DNA of 6,410 bases from Acidobacteriota bacterium (GTDB lineage: Bacteria; Acidobacteriota; Polarisedimenticolia; QHYA01): NCBI GenBank assembly GCA_003223995.1, contig QHYA01000266.1:1-6410 (forward strand), read 5' to 3'. This document shows positions 1 to 6,225 of this stretch, in pieces. The position numbers were made by a program, and so were the translations under genes. The notes below the pieces were generated by a model, which saw only the letters and a list, made by a program, of their open reading frames with translations, was not told where the DNA came from and made no database searches. The stretch's first letter is position 1, and the number at the start of each line of letters is the position of its first letter.

Positions 1-2
1 GC

Positions 3-272
3 CGCTACGTGGGCCAGGCCCGCGACTTCAACGATCTTTCTCACCCGTTGATGCTGGCCGCGGGAGGACACGTCCTGGAGATGGAGTATCCGGGCTTCCA
101 GACACTCCGCGTCGAGATCGACTCGGAGGCTGGGCGCAGCTACGACCTGCATTTCGAGCTCTACGAGGGGGAGGGAGACGACCCGCGCTCCATCAAGCCT
201 TCGACCAGCGAGGACGAGTCCGTGCAAGTGATTTCTGCAAGCAAGAAGGGTACGCCAAGGGCCAGGAAGTAG
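3..272 (+). CDS. PEGA-domain protein, C-terminal fragment
   Basis: This is the 3' end of a gene that begins outside the window. The open frame runs from the left edge to a TAG at 270-272, giving about 89 residues. A GTG at position 9 lies inside the domain, so it is not taken as the start. The fragment opens with RYVGQARDFND, followed by a GGHVLEMEYPGFQTLRVEI stretch and a GRSYDLHFELYEG end. That is the usual pattern of a PEGA domain: a short beta repeat with a G-x-H-x-[IVL]-x-[IVL] strand, a PG(Y/F)-type turn and a closing strand. PEGA domains occur in surface or periplasmic proteins, or at the C-terminus of kinases and secreted proteins; the partner domain here cannot be seen. After the domain comes an acidic segment (EGEGDDP) and a basic Lys/Arg-rich tail (SKKGTPRARK), probably disordered. 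The domain call is by pattern recognition and is moderately secure; the function of the whole protein is unknown. Confidence 0.7.
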   Translation, partial: RYVGQARDFNDLSHPLMLAAGGHVLEMEYPGFQTLRVEIDSEAGRSYDLHFELYEGEGDDPRSIKPSTSEDESVQVISASKKGTPRARK

Positions 273-373
273 ATCACGGAGCCAAGGGCCCCCCGGATTC
301 GCCCGCTTGTCCTCCAGCATCCAGCCGATGAGGGGGCCGCTGATCCATTAAGCTCAAGAATTGACCCAGGCCT

Positions 374-796
374 ATGGGCAGCACGCACGGGGAGTTCCTT
401 TCGGCAAGGCGATTCGGCGGGTCGTCAGCACCCGGAATCGTCTTCTTTATCATCGGCGCGTCTTGTCTGCTCCTAGGCGTCAGCCTGTTGCTGGTTGGTG
501 CCCTGGCAATGTTCATGGTGGCGGTAATCGTCCCCCTTGGGCTTCTCTCAAGTAATACGCTCCGCCATCCTCCAGTCCTGATTGCCTTGCTAGTGCTTGT
601 TCTGTATCTATGCAGTCTGCTCGGGTTCCTGAGTGGCGTCCTTAATCTTCACTATGGTGAAGCTCTAGAAGAGCACCGACGCTTGGAGATTCGTCGTTGG
701 CGGCGCAGGATCCTGCTACTGGACACGATTGTGGTTCCGGCGCTGGCAATATGTGCGTTGTTATCCCTTTTGCTTCTGTCAGGCTGGCACCTTTAG
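374..796 (+). CDS. Small multi-pass membrane protein, unrecognised
   Basis: This 140-residue protein belongs to no family I recognise. Hydrophobic segments lie at about residues 21-43, 44-58, 67-90 and 113-137, giving three or four membrane helices. A short polar N-terminus (residues 1-20) precedes them. The loop before the last helix, residues 101-112, is strongly basic (HRRLEIRRWRRR), which by the positive-inside rule places it in the cytoplasm. No catalytic motif, metal-binding cluster or signal-peptidase site is visible. The ATG at 374 is the first start in frame; only a weak AGG (368-370) lies ahead of it, at short spacing, so the start is uncertain. The gene stands alone, 101 nt after the PEGA gene and ending 13 nt before the end of the convergent HEPN gene. 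Its third codon positions look less GC-biased than those of its neighbours. Length and hydrophobicity pattern support a real gene. Confidence 0.6.
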   Translation: MGSTHGEFLSARRFGGSSAPGIVFFIIGASCLLLGVSLLLVGALAMFMVAVIVPLGLLSSNTLRHPPVLIALLVLVLYLCSLLGFLSGVLNLHYGEALEEHRRLEIRRWRRRILLLDTIVVPALAICALLSLLLLSGWHL

Positions 797-809
797 CCTT
801 GATGTGAGT

Positions 810-1211
810 TCAACCTCCCAGTGTCCATTCGGGAGGCAGTCGCTCGAGAACGAAGCGCTTCACAGCAAGGGCGGCGTGCCTCGCCTCGTCCGCCGTATCG
901 CCACTGGGCCAGAAGTCATGGTCGTATCTCAGCTCGACGGCGTAGGGGGTGAGGGGTTCCACGAGGGCCATGAGACTCTGGAACGAAGGGTCTCTCCCGA
1001 CGCATAGCTCCACGAGCTTGGACAGGTTATGAGTGAAGGGGTATTCAGTTTCCGAGAAGGTTAGGAACGCCTTCAGGAACTTCTCCGCCGCCTGCTGGGC
1101 GTGAAAGCAGGCAGCGTCCATCGCCCCGGTCGAGAGAACCCCCTCGAGAGCATTGAGGTCGCTCTCGGCCTTGCGGAGTAGTCCCTGGACCAGGTCACGC
1201 TGCTCTTTCAT
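810..1211 (-). CDS. HEPN-domain protein of a HEPN/MNT pair
   Basis: This 133-residue protein is a PF05168-type HEPN domain, an all-helical fold. Its signature is in helix 2, residues 30-50: A-x-D-A-A-C-F-H37-A-Q-Q-A-A-E43-K44-F-L-K47-A-F. A T60-H61-N62-L63 turn (family T/K-H-[ND]-L) and an ELRY segment at 93-96 follow. In HEPN/MNT pairs the HEPN protein is the toxin, usually an RNase, and the upstream nucleotidyltransferase silences it by AMPylation (type VII). None of its seven arginines is followed by His at Rx4-6H spacing (the closest are R95-x2-H98 and R111-H112), so the canonical HEPN RNase motif is not visible. I chose the ATG at 1211 because GGAAGGG sits six bases upstream; an in-frame ATG at 1238 would add nine residues but has no good ribosome site. 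The gene overlaps the end of the nucleotidyltransferase gene by 17 nt, which implies coupled translation. Toxicity is inferred, not shown. Confidence 0.85.
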   Translation of the reverse strand: MKEQRDLVQGLLRKAESDLNALEGVLSTGAMDAACFHAQQAAEKFLKAFLTFSETEYPFTHNLSKLVELCVGRDPSFQSLMALVEPLTPYAVELRYDHDFWPSGDTADEARHAALAVKRFVLERLPPEWTLGG

Positions 1212-1527
1212 AGAGAACCCTTCCGGTGCGGATGGCATGAGTCACGAAGGCCTGGGGCACTTCTGCCCATTCCTCCACCTCGGCCGGCGTGTAGACGAGG
1301 ATGTCGAACTCCGCCGGGACATCCGCGAGGAGGCGGTAGAGGGGCGCCGATCGCCGGAAGCGCGGTTCCTGAGAATCTTTGATCACCAAGATGTCGAAGT
1401 CGCTCGAAGGCCGGGAGCTCCCGGTCGCGTGACTCCCGAAGAGGATGATGCGGTCCGGATGGATGGCATCGAGGATGCGCGCCACCGTGACGTCGAGGAC
1501 ATCGTGCAGCTCTTTGGCGGTCATCAT
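1195..1527 (-). CDS. MntA-like minimal nucleotidyltransferase (antitoxin)
   Basis: This 110-residue protein is a stand-alone nucleotidyltransferase of the DNA polymerase beta superfamily. The active-site motif G31-S32-x10-D43-F-D45 is intact with exact family spacing. A third acidic residue, D75, lies in the next strand (EFDILVYTP), completing the metal-binding triad. Length is typical of MNT proteins that pair with HEPN partners. In studied pairs this enzyme transfers AMP from ATP to the HEPN toxin and so neutralises it; the same reaction is inferred here from motif and context. It is the first gene of the unit, and its 3' end overlaps the HEPN start. Two ATG codons lie in tandem (1527 and 1524). 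GAGGAG abuts the first, leaving no spacing, so the second is slightly more plausible; the difference is one residue. The 328 bases upstream lack genes, so the pair probably has its own promoter. Confidence 0.88.
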   Translation of the reverse strand: MMTAKELHDVLDVTVARILDAIHPDRIILFGSHATGSSRPSSDFDILVIKDSQEPRFRRSAPLYRLLADVPAEFDILVYTPAEVEEWAEVPQAFVTHAIRTGRVLYERAA

Positions 1528-1855
1528 CTCCTCGCAGGTCGACGCCAGCCGTCGATGTCGTGTGCAAACCAGCTTCGAACCTCAGCGAGCTACTCAGGAA
1601 GCATTGTATCCGATCCCCGATGCACCGACAGGCCAACGGCCGCGCGGCGGCCGACCGCGAAGCGTCCTGGAGCCGCACCTTCAGGCCATTCAACACCCTG
1701 GCACCCGGAATGTCATAGTTTCGAGGCTACACAGCCACGGCCCAAAAGCTCGCCTGCCTACGCATCGCCGACCGCGTCACCGCGGCCGTCGTAAGGTTCG
1801 CTATCGGCCCGGGGGAATGTCCTATCCGCTCATCCCGCATCTCCAAAGCGCCAGC
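1528..1855. other. Gene-free interval between SDR end and MNT start
   Basis: No convincing gene, tRNA or repeat is seen in these 328 bases. Open frames crossing it are antisense or out-of-frame extensions with no family resemblance. It contains a GC hairpin, CGGCCG (1637-1642) and CGGCCG (1648-1653) with a five-base loop. No T-run follows on either strand, so a rho-independent terminator for the SDR gene is not supported. It should hold the promoter of the MNT/HEPN pair. Confidence 0.5.
1603..1608 (-). promoter_or_regulatory. Possible -10 box for the MNT/HEPN pair
   Basis: On the minus strand these bases read TACAAT, one mismatch from the sigma-70 -10 consensus, about 75 bases upstream of the nucleotidyltransferase start. 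No matching -35 hexamer is found at 16-18 bp; TTGGCC lies 22 bp upstream, which is too far. A chance match is quite possible. Confidence 0.25.
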
Positions 1856-2605
1856 TCAAATCTGGATCATGCCGCCATCCACCACAAGCTCGGTCCCGAC
1901 CACGTATCCGGACTCCTCGGAAGAAAGGTAAAGGACCGCGGCGGCGATTTCCTCGGGCCGACCGAAGCGTCCCAGCGGCACCTTCGAGGTAATCCATTCC
2001 TTGGTCTGCCGGAGCTGCTCCTGCGGCAGGCCCATCCGATCGAGAATGGGGGTTTCCACGGGTCCCGGGCTGACGACGTTGACGCGCACTTTCTTCTGCA
2101 GCAGATCGGCGGACAGGGTCTTCGCCAAATTGACGACCGCGGCCTTGGAGGCACCATAGACGCTCGAGTTGGGAATCCCCATGTGCGCATTGATCGAGGC
2201 GTTCAAGACCACGGCGGCGCCCTCTGACAGAAGCGGCACGGCCTTCTGGATCGTGAAGAACGCGCCTTTCAGGTTGGTGGCCATCGTCTCGTCGAAGAAC
2301 TCCTCGGTCACGGCCTCGAAGGGGACGAATTTCCCGATACCTGCGTTGACGAACAGCGCGTCGATACGGCCGAATCTCTCCTGGATCCGGTGCATCGCAG
2401 CGGTGATGTCCGCCACCCGCGACATGTCGGCCTTGATCACCAGGGCTTCGGCCCCCAGCTCCTTCTGCGCGGTCTTGAGGGTGGTCTCACTGCGCCCCGT
2501 GATTGCCACTCTTGCCCCCTCGCGGACGTACGCCTTCGCGGTCGCGAGACCGATCCCACTGTTTCCGCCAGTCACCACCGCCACCTTGCCCTTGAATCGC
2601 TCCAT
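1856..2605 (-). CDS. Classical short-chain dehydrogenase/reductase (SDR)
   Basis: This NAD(P)-dependent oxidoreductase is a full-length classical SDR of 249 residues. Counting from the ATG at 2605, the Rossmann nucleotide motif is T12-G13-G14-N15-S16-G17-I18-G19, with D60 and N87-A88-G89 after it. The catalytic tetrad is complete: N111, S137, Y150 and K154 (Y-x-x-x-K). The P-G turn (P180-G181) and the C-terminal V-D-G-G end are also present. The arginine at the end of the second strand (TGR, R38) hints at NADP(H) preference. The substrate cannot be told from the sequence; the family includes 3-oxoacyl-ACP reductase-like and sugar or steroid dehydrogenases. The start is set by GGGAGG eight bases before ATG 2605; a GTG at 2611 would add two residues at poor spacing. 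It is transcribed away from the YjbQ/radical SAM pair, and a 16-bp interrupted palindrome lies just upstream. It is not obviously linked to its neighbours. Confidence 0.93.
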   Translation of the reverse strand: MERFKGKVAVVTGGNSGIGLATAKAYVREGARVAITGRSETTLKTAQKELGAEALVIKADMSRVADITAAMHRIQERFGRIDALFVNAGIGKFVPFEAVTEEFFDETMATNLKGAFFTIQKAVPLLSEGAAVVLNASINAHMGIPNSSVYGASKAAVVNLAKTLSADLLQKKVRVNVVSPGPVETPILDRMGLPQEQLRQTKEWITSKVPLGRFGRPEEIAAAVLYLSSEESGYVVGTELVVDGGMIQI

Positions 2606-2634
2606 TGTCACGACCTCCCGTTCGATGGCGTCGA

Positions 2635-2650
2635 CGAACGATTTCGTTCG
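2635..2650. promoter_or_regulatory. Interrupted palindrome, possible operator of the SDR gene
   Basis: The sequence CGAACGA-TT-TCGTTCG has two perfect 7-base inverted arms (2635-2641 and 2644-2650) around a 2-base spacer. It ends 30 bases before the SDR start, in the divergent intergenic region. That size and position fit a binding site for a dimeric repressor such as a TetR-family protein, many of which control nearby SDR genes. No regulator gene is in the window, so the role is inferred. Confidence 0.4.
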
Positions 2651-2884
2651 CGCCCGCCTCCGTGTCAGTTCAAGCGGCGTGCCAGCCCATCGCTTTCAGG
2701 CTTTAGCCCCACAAGACGCTGTGGGCATCGCTTATTGCTGGGCAGGACGCGGCGACCGGGGCGGGACCGGCTGCTCAGAATCGAACAACTGCGGAATATC
2801 CGAGTGCTGAAGACATAGGGGCGTTTCCGGCCGATTCTTCATGTGTGCACGCCGGACCTCCACCCTCACAGGCCGGCATCATCT

Positions 2885-2890
2885 GGAGGA
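2885..2890 (+). promoter_or_regulatory. Ribosome binding site fixing the YjbQ-like start
   Basis: GGAGGA lies six bases before the ATG at 2897. It decides this start over the upstream GTG at 2843, whose extra 18 residues do not resemble the family. Confidence 0.85.
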
Positions 2891-2896
2891 CATCGA

Positions 2897-3370
2897 ATGG
2901 AAACGCTCACGCCCGCCTCGACCGTCCGGCACACCACAATCCGTGTCTCGACCAGGGGGTCCACGGAGTTCATCGATCTGACCGAGCGCCTCGACGCGCT
3001 CGTCGCGGAATGCAACCTTCGCATTGGCTTCGTCAACGTTCAGAGCCTGCACACGACGGCGTCGATCGTCGTGAACGAGCACGAGCCGCTGCTGCTCGCC
3101 GACTTCACGACCTTGCTCGAACGAGTCGTGCCGCGCGGCTCCGGCTATCGGCACGACGATCCGACGGCTCGCACCGTCAATTTCAGCGCCGACGAGCGCG
3201 TCAACGGCCACGCCCACTGCCAGGCGCTGCTGCTCGGCGCGTCGGTCTGCCTGAATGTGATTGACGGTCGCCTGCGCCTCGGCCGGTGGCAGCGCGTCTT
3301 CCTCGTCGAGCTGGACGGGCCGCGCGAGCGCGAGATCTCGATCGTGATCCTCGGCGAGGCCGGCCGATGA
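2897..3370 (+). CDS. yjbQ: YjbQ/UPF0047 family protein
   Basis: This is a 157-residue YjbQ (UPF0047) family protein. Members of this small trimeric beta-barrel family have secondary thiamine-phosphate synthase activity; the true cellular role is still debated. The family's conserved blocks are all present: H52-T-T-A-S56 and N60-E61; G83-Y84-R-H86-D87-D88; D99-E100-R-x-N103-G-H105-x-H107-C-Q; and G124-R-L-x-L-G129-x-W131-Q with D140-G-P-R143. The histidines (52, 86, 105, 107) would form the usual metal/anion site. Length is slightly above the usual 130-140 residues because of the N-terminal lead. The gene ends in ATGA, where its stop overlaps the start of the radical SAM gene, so the two are co-transcribed and translationally coupled. 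No thiamine gene or TPP riboswitch is nearby, so a thiamine role is not supported by context. Confidence 0.92.
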   Translation: METLTPASTVRHTTIRVSTRGSTEFIDLTERLDALVAECNLRIGFVNVQSLHTTASIVVNEHEPLLLADFTTLLERVVPRGSGYRHDDPTARTVNFSADERVNGHAHCQALLLGASVCLNVIDGRLRLGRWQRVFLVELDGPREREISIVILGEAGR

Positions 3371-4818
3371 AGGTCAAGATGATCCTGCCGGCGCTGACCG
3401 AGGCAACCAGCCCGTTCTGGCGCCCCATCAAGTACTCGCTGTTTCCCCCGCTCGGCCTCGCGACCCTGGCGGCGTACCTGTCTCCCGACGATGACGTTCA
3501 CATCCAGGACGAGCACGTCGAGCGACTCGACCTGGACGACGCGCCCGATCTGGTCGTGATCCAGGTCTACATCACGTCGGCGTATCGCGCGTACCGCATC
3601 GCGGATCACTACCGGCGCAAGGGTGCACACGTCGCGCTGGGCGGTCTGCACGTCACATCTCTGCCCGAAGAAGCCGCGGCGCACGCCGACACGATCTTCC
3701 TCGGGCCGGGCGAGGATACCTGGCCCGCGTTCCTCTCCGACTTCAGGCGCGGCTGCGCCGAACGGCTGTATCAATCGCGCACGAGAACGCTGGCGGGCGT
3801 GCCGCCGATCCGGCGCGATCTGATCAAACGCCACCTGTATCTGGTCCCCAACTCGATCGTCGTGTCGCGCGGATGTCCGCATGTCTGCGATTTCTGTTAC
3901 AAGGAGGCCTTCTTCGAGGGTGGACGGTCGTTCTACACGCAAACCGTGGACGCGGCGCTCGCCGAAATTGACCGTCTGCCCGGCCGCCATCTGTATTTCC
4001 TCGACGATCACCTGTTTGGCGATCGCCGGTTCGCCGGCGCGCTCTTCGACGGCATGCGCGGCATGGGACGGCTGTGGCAGGCTGCCGTCACGGTGAACGC
4101 CGTCCTCGCGTCGGGCCTTCTCGAACGAGCCGTCACCTGCGGGCTTCGCAGCCTATTCGTCGGGTTCGAAACGCTGGATCCGGCAAACCTGCTGGAGCAG
4201 CGGAAGTACCAGAACCTGCGACGCGATTACGGGGAGGCCATCCGGCGCCTCCACGGTCTGGGCGTCATGATCAACGGAAGCTTCGTCTTCGGCATGGATG
4301 CCGACGATGCGTCGGTGTTCGAGCGGACCGTGGAGTGGGCGATTCGCCAGGGCATCGAAACCGCGACGTTCCATATCCTGACGCCGTACCCGGGCACAGC
4401 GCTGTACCGGCGACTTGCGGCTCAAGGGCGCATCACCAGCTCCGACTGGGATCGGTTTGACACCCGCCACGCGGTGTTCTCGCCTGCGCGGATGTCGCCG
4501 ACCGAGCTCGAGCGCGGGTACCGCGGGGCGTATCGGGATTTCTATCGTTGGGGATCGATCGTGCGCGGAGCGTGGGCGCATGGAAACGCGATTGCGGGTC
4601 TGCGTCACGCCGCCTACGCCTCCGGCTGGAAGAAGTTCGAGCCGCTGTGGGATCTGGTCATCCGGGCGAAACGCGCCGGGATGATGCTGCCGGTGCTCGA
4701 GACCATTCTGAGCGCCTTCGGGACACGCGCGTCTCGCGGGACCAATGCCGTCTGTCCGCCCAAGGAGTATGAGATGTTGATCAGCCAGGAAAACACGAAA
4801 GCACGAAGTCCAATTTGA
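3367..4818 (+). CDS. B12-binding-domain radical SAM protein
   Basis: This 483-residue enzyme is a radical S-adenosylmethionine protein with an N-terminal cobalamin-binding-like domain. Residues 1-135 show the B12-domain pattern: PPLGLATLAAYL (27-38), I-x-D48-E-H50 and the L-G-G-L-H-x-x-x-L-P-E-E segment (91-102) before GPGED (113-117). The radical SAM barrel starts near residue 160 and carries the [4Fe-4S] cluster motif C170-P-H-V-C174-D-F-C177. Further on are LDDHLFGD, GFETLDP and a GSFVFGMDADD segment, all typical of this class. Such enzymes include methylases, cyclases and bond-forming enzymes of lipid and cofactor synthesis; the substrate here cannot be named. The ATG at 3367 overlaps the YjbQ stop, with GAGG seven bases upstream; an in-frame start at 3286 would lie inside the YjbQ gene. 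The last 30 or so residues, after a hydrophobic MMLPVLETIL segment, look unlike the family and may be an extension acquired at the junction with the convergent gene. Confidence 0.9.
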   Translation: MKVKMILPALTEATSPFWRPIKYSLFPPLGLATLAAYLSPDDDVHIQDEHVERLDLDDAPDLVVIQVYITSAYRAYRIADHYRRKGAHVALGGLHVTSLPEEAAAHADTIFLGPGEDTWPAFLSDFRRGCAERLYQSRTRTLAGVPPIRRDLIKRHLYLVPNSIVVSRGCPHVCDFCYKEAFFEGGRSFYTQTVDAALAEIDRLPGRHLYFLDDHLFGDRRFAGALFDGMRGMGRLWQAAVTVNAVLASGLLERAVTCGLRSLFVGFETLDPANLLEQRKYQNLRRDYGEAIRRLHGLGVMINGSFVFGMDADDASVFERTVEWAIRQGIETATFHILTPYPGTALYRRLAAQGRITSSDWDRFDTRHAVFSPARMSPTELERGYRGAYRDFYRWGSIVRGAWAHGNAIAGLRHAAYASGWKKFEPLWDLVIRAKRAGMMLPVLETILSAFGTRASRGTNAVCPPKEYEMLISQENTKARSPI

Positions 4819-6225
4819 TTTCGTGATCGGGATTTCCACGATTCTCGCCCCCGATGGCAGCGCCCCTTCCGTAACCAGCTCCCGGAAGACGGGGTTCCAG
4901 AGGTCCCTCGGGCTGTAGGACGGTTTCGGGACTTCCGCCAAGCGTGCTGGTTGCCCCAGGATGAGGTGCACCTTCCGCTGAATGAGATAGTCGAGGCTGG
5001 CCCTCCTCCTGTGCCCCGAGCCCCTCCCCTCCGTCCGGCCGTTTCTTGCGATCCACGAGTCGTTGACGCCCAGGATATCGACTGCCGACAGGCCCGAGTA
5101 ATACGGGATCGCTCCGGCTGCCGTCGTCGCGATCATAACCTTCGGGTCATGACGAAAGGCTTCGCCGAGCCTCTTGCCAACCTGAACGAAGTTCCATTCT
5201 GGCTCCGAAACGTTTGCGTAAAGCAGCCGGATCGGAGTGATCCCTCTGCGGATCGGCGACCTCTCGAAGGTGGCTACGTGGAGCAGGGAGCCCGCCACCA
5301 CGAGCGCCCCGAGCGCCGCCCGCCCTCTCACACGGGGTGTGAAGCCGAGAAGCGTCATGGTCACGAGGACCATGATCAACGGAAGAGCCGGCACGATCAT
5401 CCGGAACTCCATGAAGTCGCCTCCGACGATCGCCACGTACAAAAGCCACAGGAGAACGATACCGAGAAGAATCCGGATCTCGAAGGTCCACGCAATTCGC
5501 TTCCGCCACAGGAGCAAGGGACACAGGATCACGAATGGGAAGAGCAGATAGGACAAGAAGAACATGCAGACGTAGTAGATTCCGAACGGGACGTAGGCTG
5601 TCATCGCCTTGGCGTAAAAGGCATTGGGCAGAATGGATCCGTAGATTCGGGAGAGCAGGGATATGGCCAGCAGGGAGCTTGCGCCCCAGGCCCGGTGTGC
5701 GTGACCCGCGAGCACGAGGTACACCAGGACCGTCACCAGACAGGTTTCGAGCTGCGTTTCGAGGCCACCGGTCGCGTAGGAGCTGAATGTGAAGTTGACG
5801 CCGAGCAGAAGGACTGTGAGCAGCCCTGCCAGCCGAGAGCCAAGAAGCAGCACCGCGAGTCCGTACGTGACGCCAAGGGTGATCGGATAGAGGATAAGGC
5901 CGAGGCAATACGCGAAGGTGATCGGATCGATCCTGAGGAGATGAGGCACTGCCATGAGTACGGTCCAGAGAAAATTCGTGTACCCCTCGATGGGTTCGTT
6001 GACGTTCCATACAAGCCCCCGTCCCTCCGCCAGGTTGCGTGCGTATCGAAACGAAATGAAGGCATCGTCCTGGATGAAGCGGTTGCACCAGGCCAGCGTC
6101 TCAGCTCCCACCAAGATCACGGCCAGAGCGAGGAAGGAACGCCGGCCGGAGAAGGCGGATCGGCAATCAACCACGGCTTGAACCTCGTAGCGCCATGGCT
6201 CGGGGGCTTTCTTGCGCGAGTCCAT
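4153..6225 (-). CDS. LphB/ArnT-like (GT-C) membrane glycosyltransferase, aberrant C-terminus
   Basis: The first 469 residues form a multi-pass inner-membrane protein resembling lipid-linked sugar transferases of the GT-C superfamily. After a first helix (about 31-47) comes Q52-D53-D54-A-F-I-S-F-R-Y, where the acidic pair is the expected catalytic site on the periplasmic side. E80-G-Y-T-N84 and A-T-G-G-L-E-T (151-157) follow. Further marks are L-P-N-A-F-Y-A-K (199-206), G-G-D-F-M-E-F-R (268-275) and a soluble C-terminal part with V-D-I-L-G-V-N-D. About nine or ten helices are apparent. The stretch between L191-S-R193 and Y195-G is very short; relatives I recall have some 60 more residues there. 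From residue 470 onward (position 4818 and below) the frame is antisense to the radical SAM gene and loses all family likeness, becoming Arg/Pro/His-rich. The native stop seems lost, so the meaningful coding part is about 4816-6225. ATG 6225 has only a weak ribosome site. It may be a pseudogene. Confidence 0.72.
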   Translation of the reverse strand: MDSRKKAPEPWRYEVQAVVDCRSAFSGRRSFLALAVILVGAETLAWCNRFIQDDAFISFRYARNLAEGRGLVWNVNEPIEGYTNFLWTVLMAVPHLLRIDPITFAYCLGLILYPITLGVTYGLAVLLLGSRLAGLLTVLLLGVNFTFSSYATGGLETQLETCLVTVLVYLVLAGHAHRAWGASSLLAISLLSRIYGSILPNAFYAKAMTAYVPFGIYYVCMFFLSYLLFPFVILCPLLLWRKRIAWTFEIRILLGIVLLWLLYVAIVGGDFMEFRMIVPALPLIMVLVTMTLLGFTPRVRGRAALGALVVAGSLLHVATFERSPIRRGITPIRLLYANVSEPEWNFVQVGKRLGEAFRHDPKVMIATTAAGAIPYYSGLSAVDILGVNDSWIARNGRTEGRGSGHRRRASLDYLIQRKVHLILGQPARLAEVPKPSYSPRDLWNPVFRELVTEGALPSGARIVEIPITKSNWTSCFRVFLADQHLILLGRTDGIGPARRACPEGAQNGLEHRQHHPGAFRPDDQIPQRLELLPAGGVGGVTQTRNRVSMRPRSAHDRSPTIEIPIRPAVPALELGRRHPRRREHRVAGVKPIPVGAGDAPLSRKSPVQRCARVRRQDMERRGFDALANRPLHGPLEHRRIVGIHAEDEASVDHDAQTVEAPDGLPVIASQVLVLPLLQQVCRIQRFEPDE
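4794..4825. repeat. Short CACGAA direct/inverted repeats at the convergent gene ends
   Basis: CACGAA occurs at 4794-4799 and 4802-4807 (period 8). Its reverse complement TTCGTG is at 4820-4825; CACGAAA (4794-4800) and TTTCGTG (4819-4825) form 7-base inverted arms. The cluster spans the radical SAM stop and lies where the convergent membrane-protein gene stops resembling its family. No T-run follows, so a normal intrinsic terminator is not supported. Confidence 0.45.

Larger units (their letters stand above)
2606..2896. other. Divergent intergenic region between SDR and yjbQ-like gene
   Basis: These 291 bases should hold promoters for both directions. Besides the palindrome at 2635-2650, there is a hairpin with CCCACA (2708-2713) pairing with TGTGGG (2720-2725) around a 6-base loop. 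I found no clear -35/-10 pair for either gene. I looked for the conserved core of a TPP riboswitch before the YjbQ gene and found none. No coding frame here has family resemblance. Confidence 0.5.

Noticed and set aside
287..338. GGCCCCC/GGGGGCC inverted repeat after the PEGA gene as a terminator
   Set aside because: The 7-base arms are 38 bases apart and no T-run follows, so an intrinsic terminator is not supported.
781..799. AGGCT/AGCCT hairpin at the end of the small membrane-protein gene
   Set aside because: The stem is only five bases with a 9-base loop and no T-run; chance is likely.
1153..2227. Plus-strand open frames across the MNT gene and the SDR end
   Set aside because: They are antisense to genes with clear catalytic motifs and show no recognisable protein features.
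2612..2896. TPP riboswitch ahead of the YjbQ-like gene
   Set aside because: The conserved CTGAGA and GGATAATGC-like core elements are absent.
3145..4011. Long minus-strand open frame of 288 codons antisense to YjbQ and the radical SAM gene
   Set aside because: It is Arg-rich with no family resemblance and lies opposite two well-supported genes; it is a by-product of high GC.
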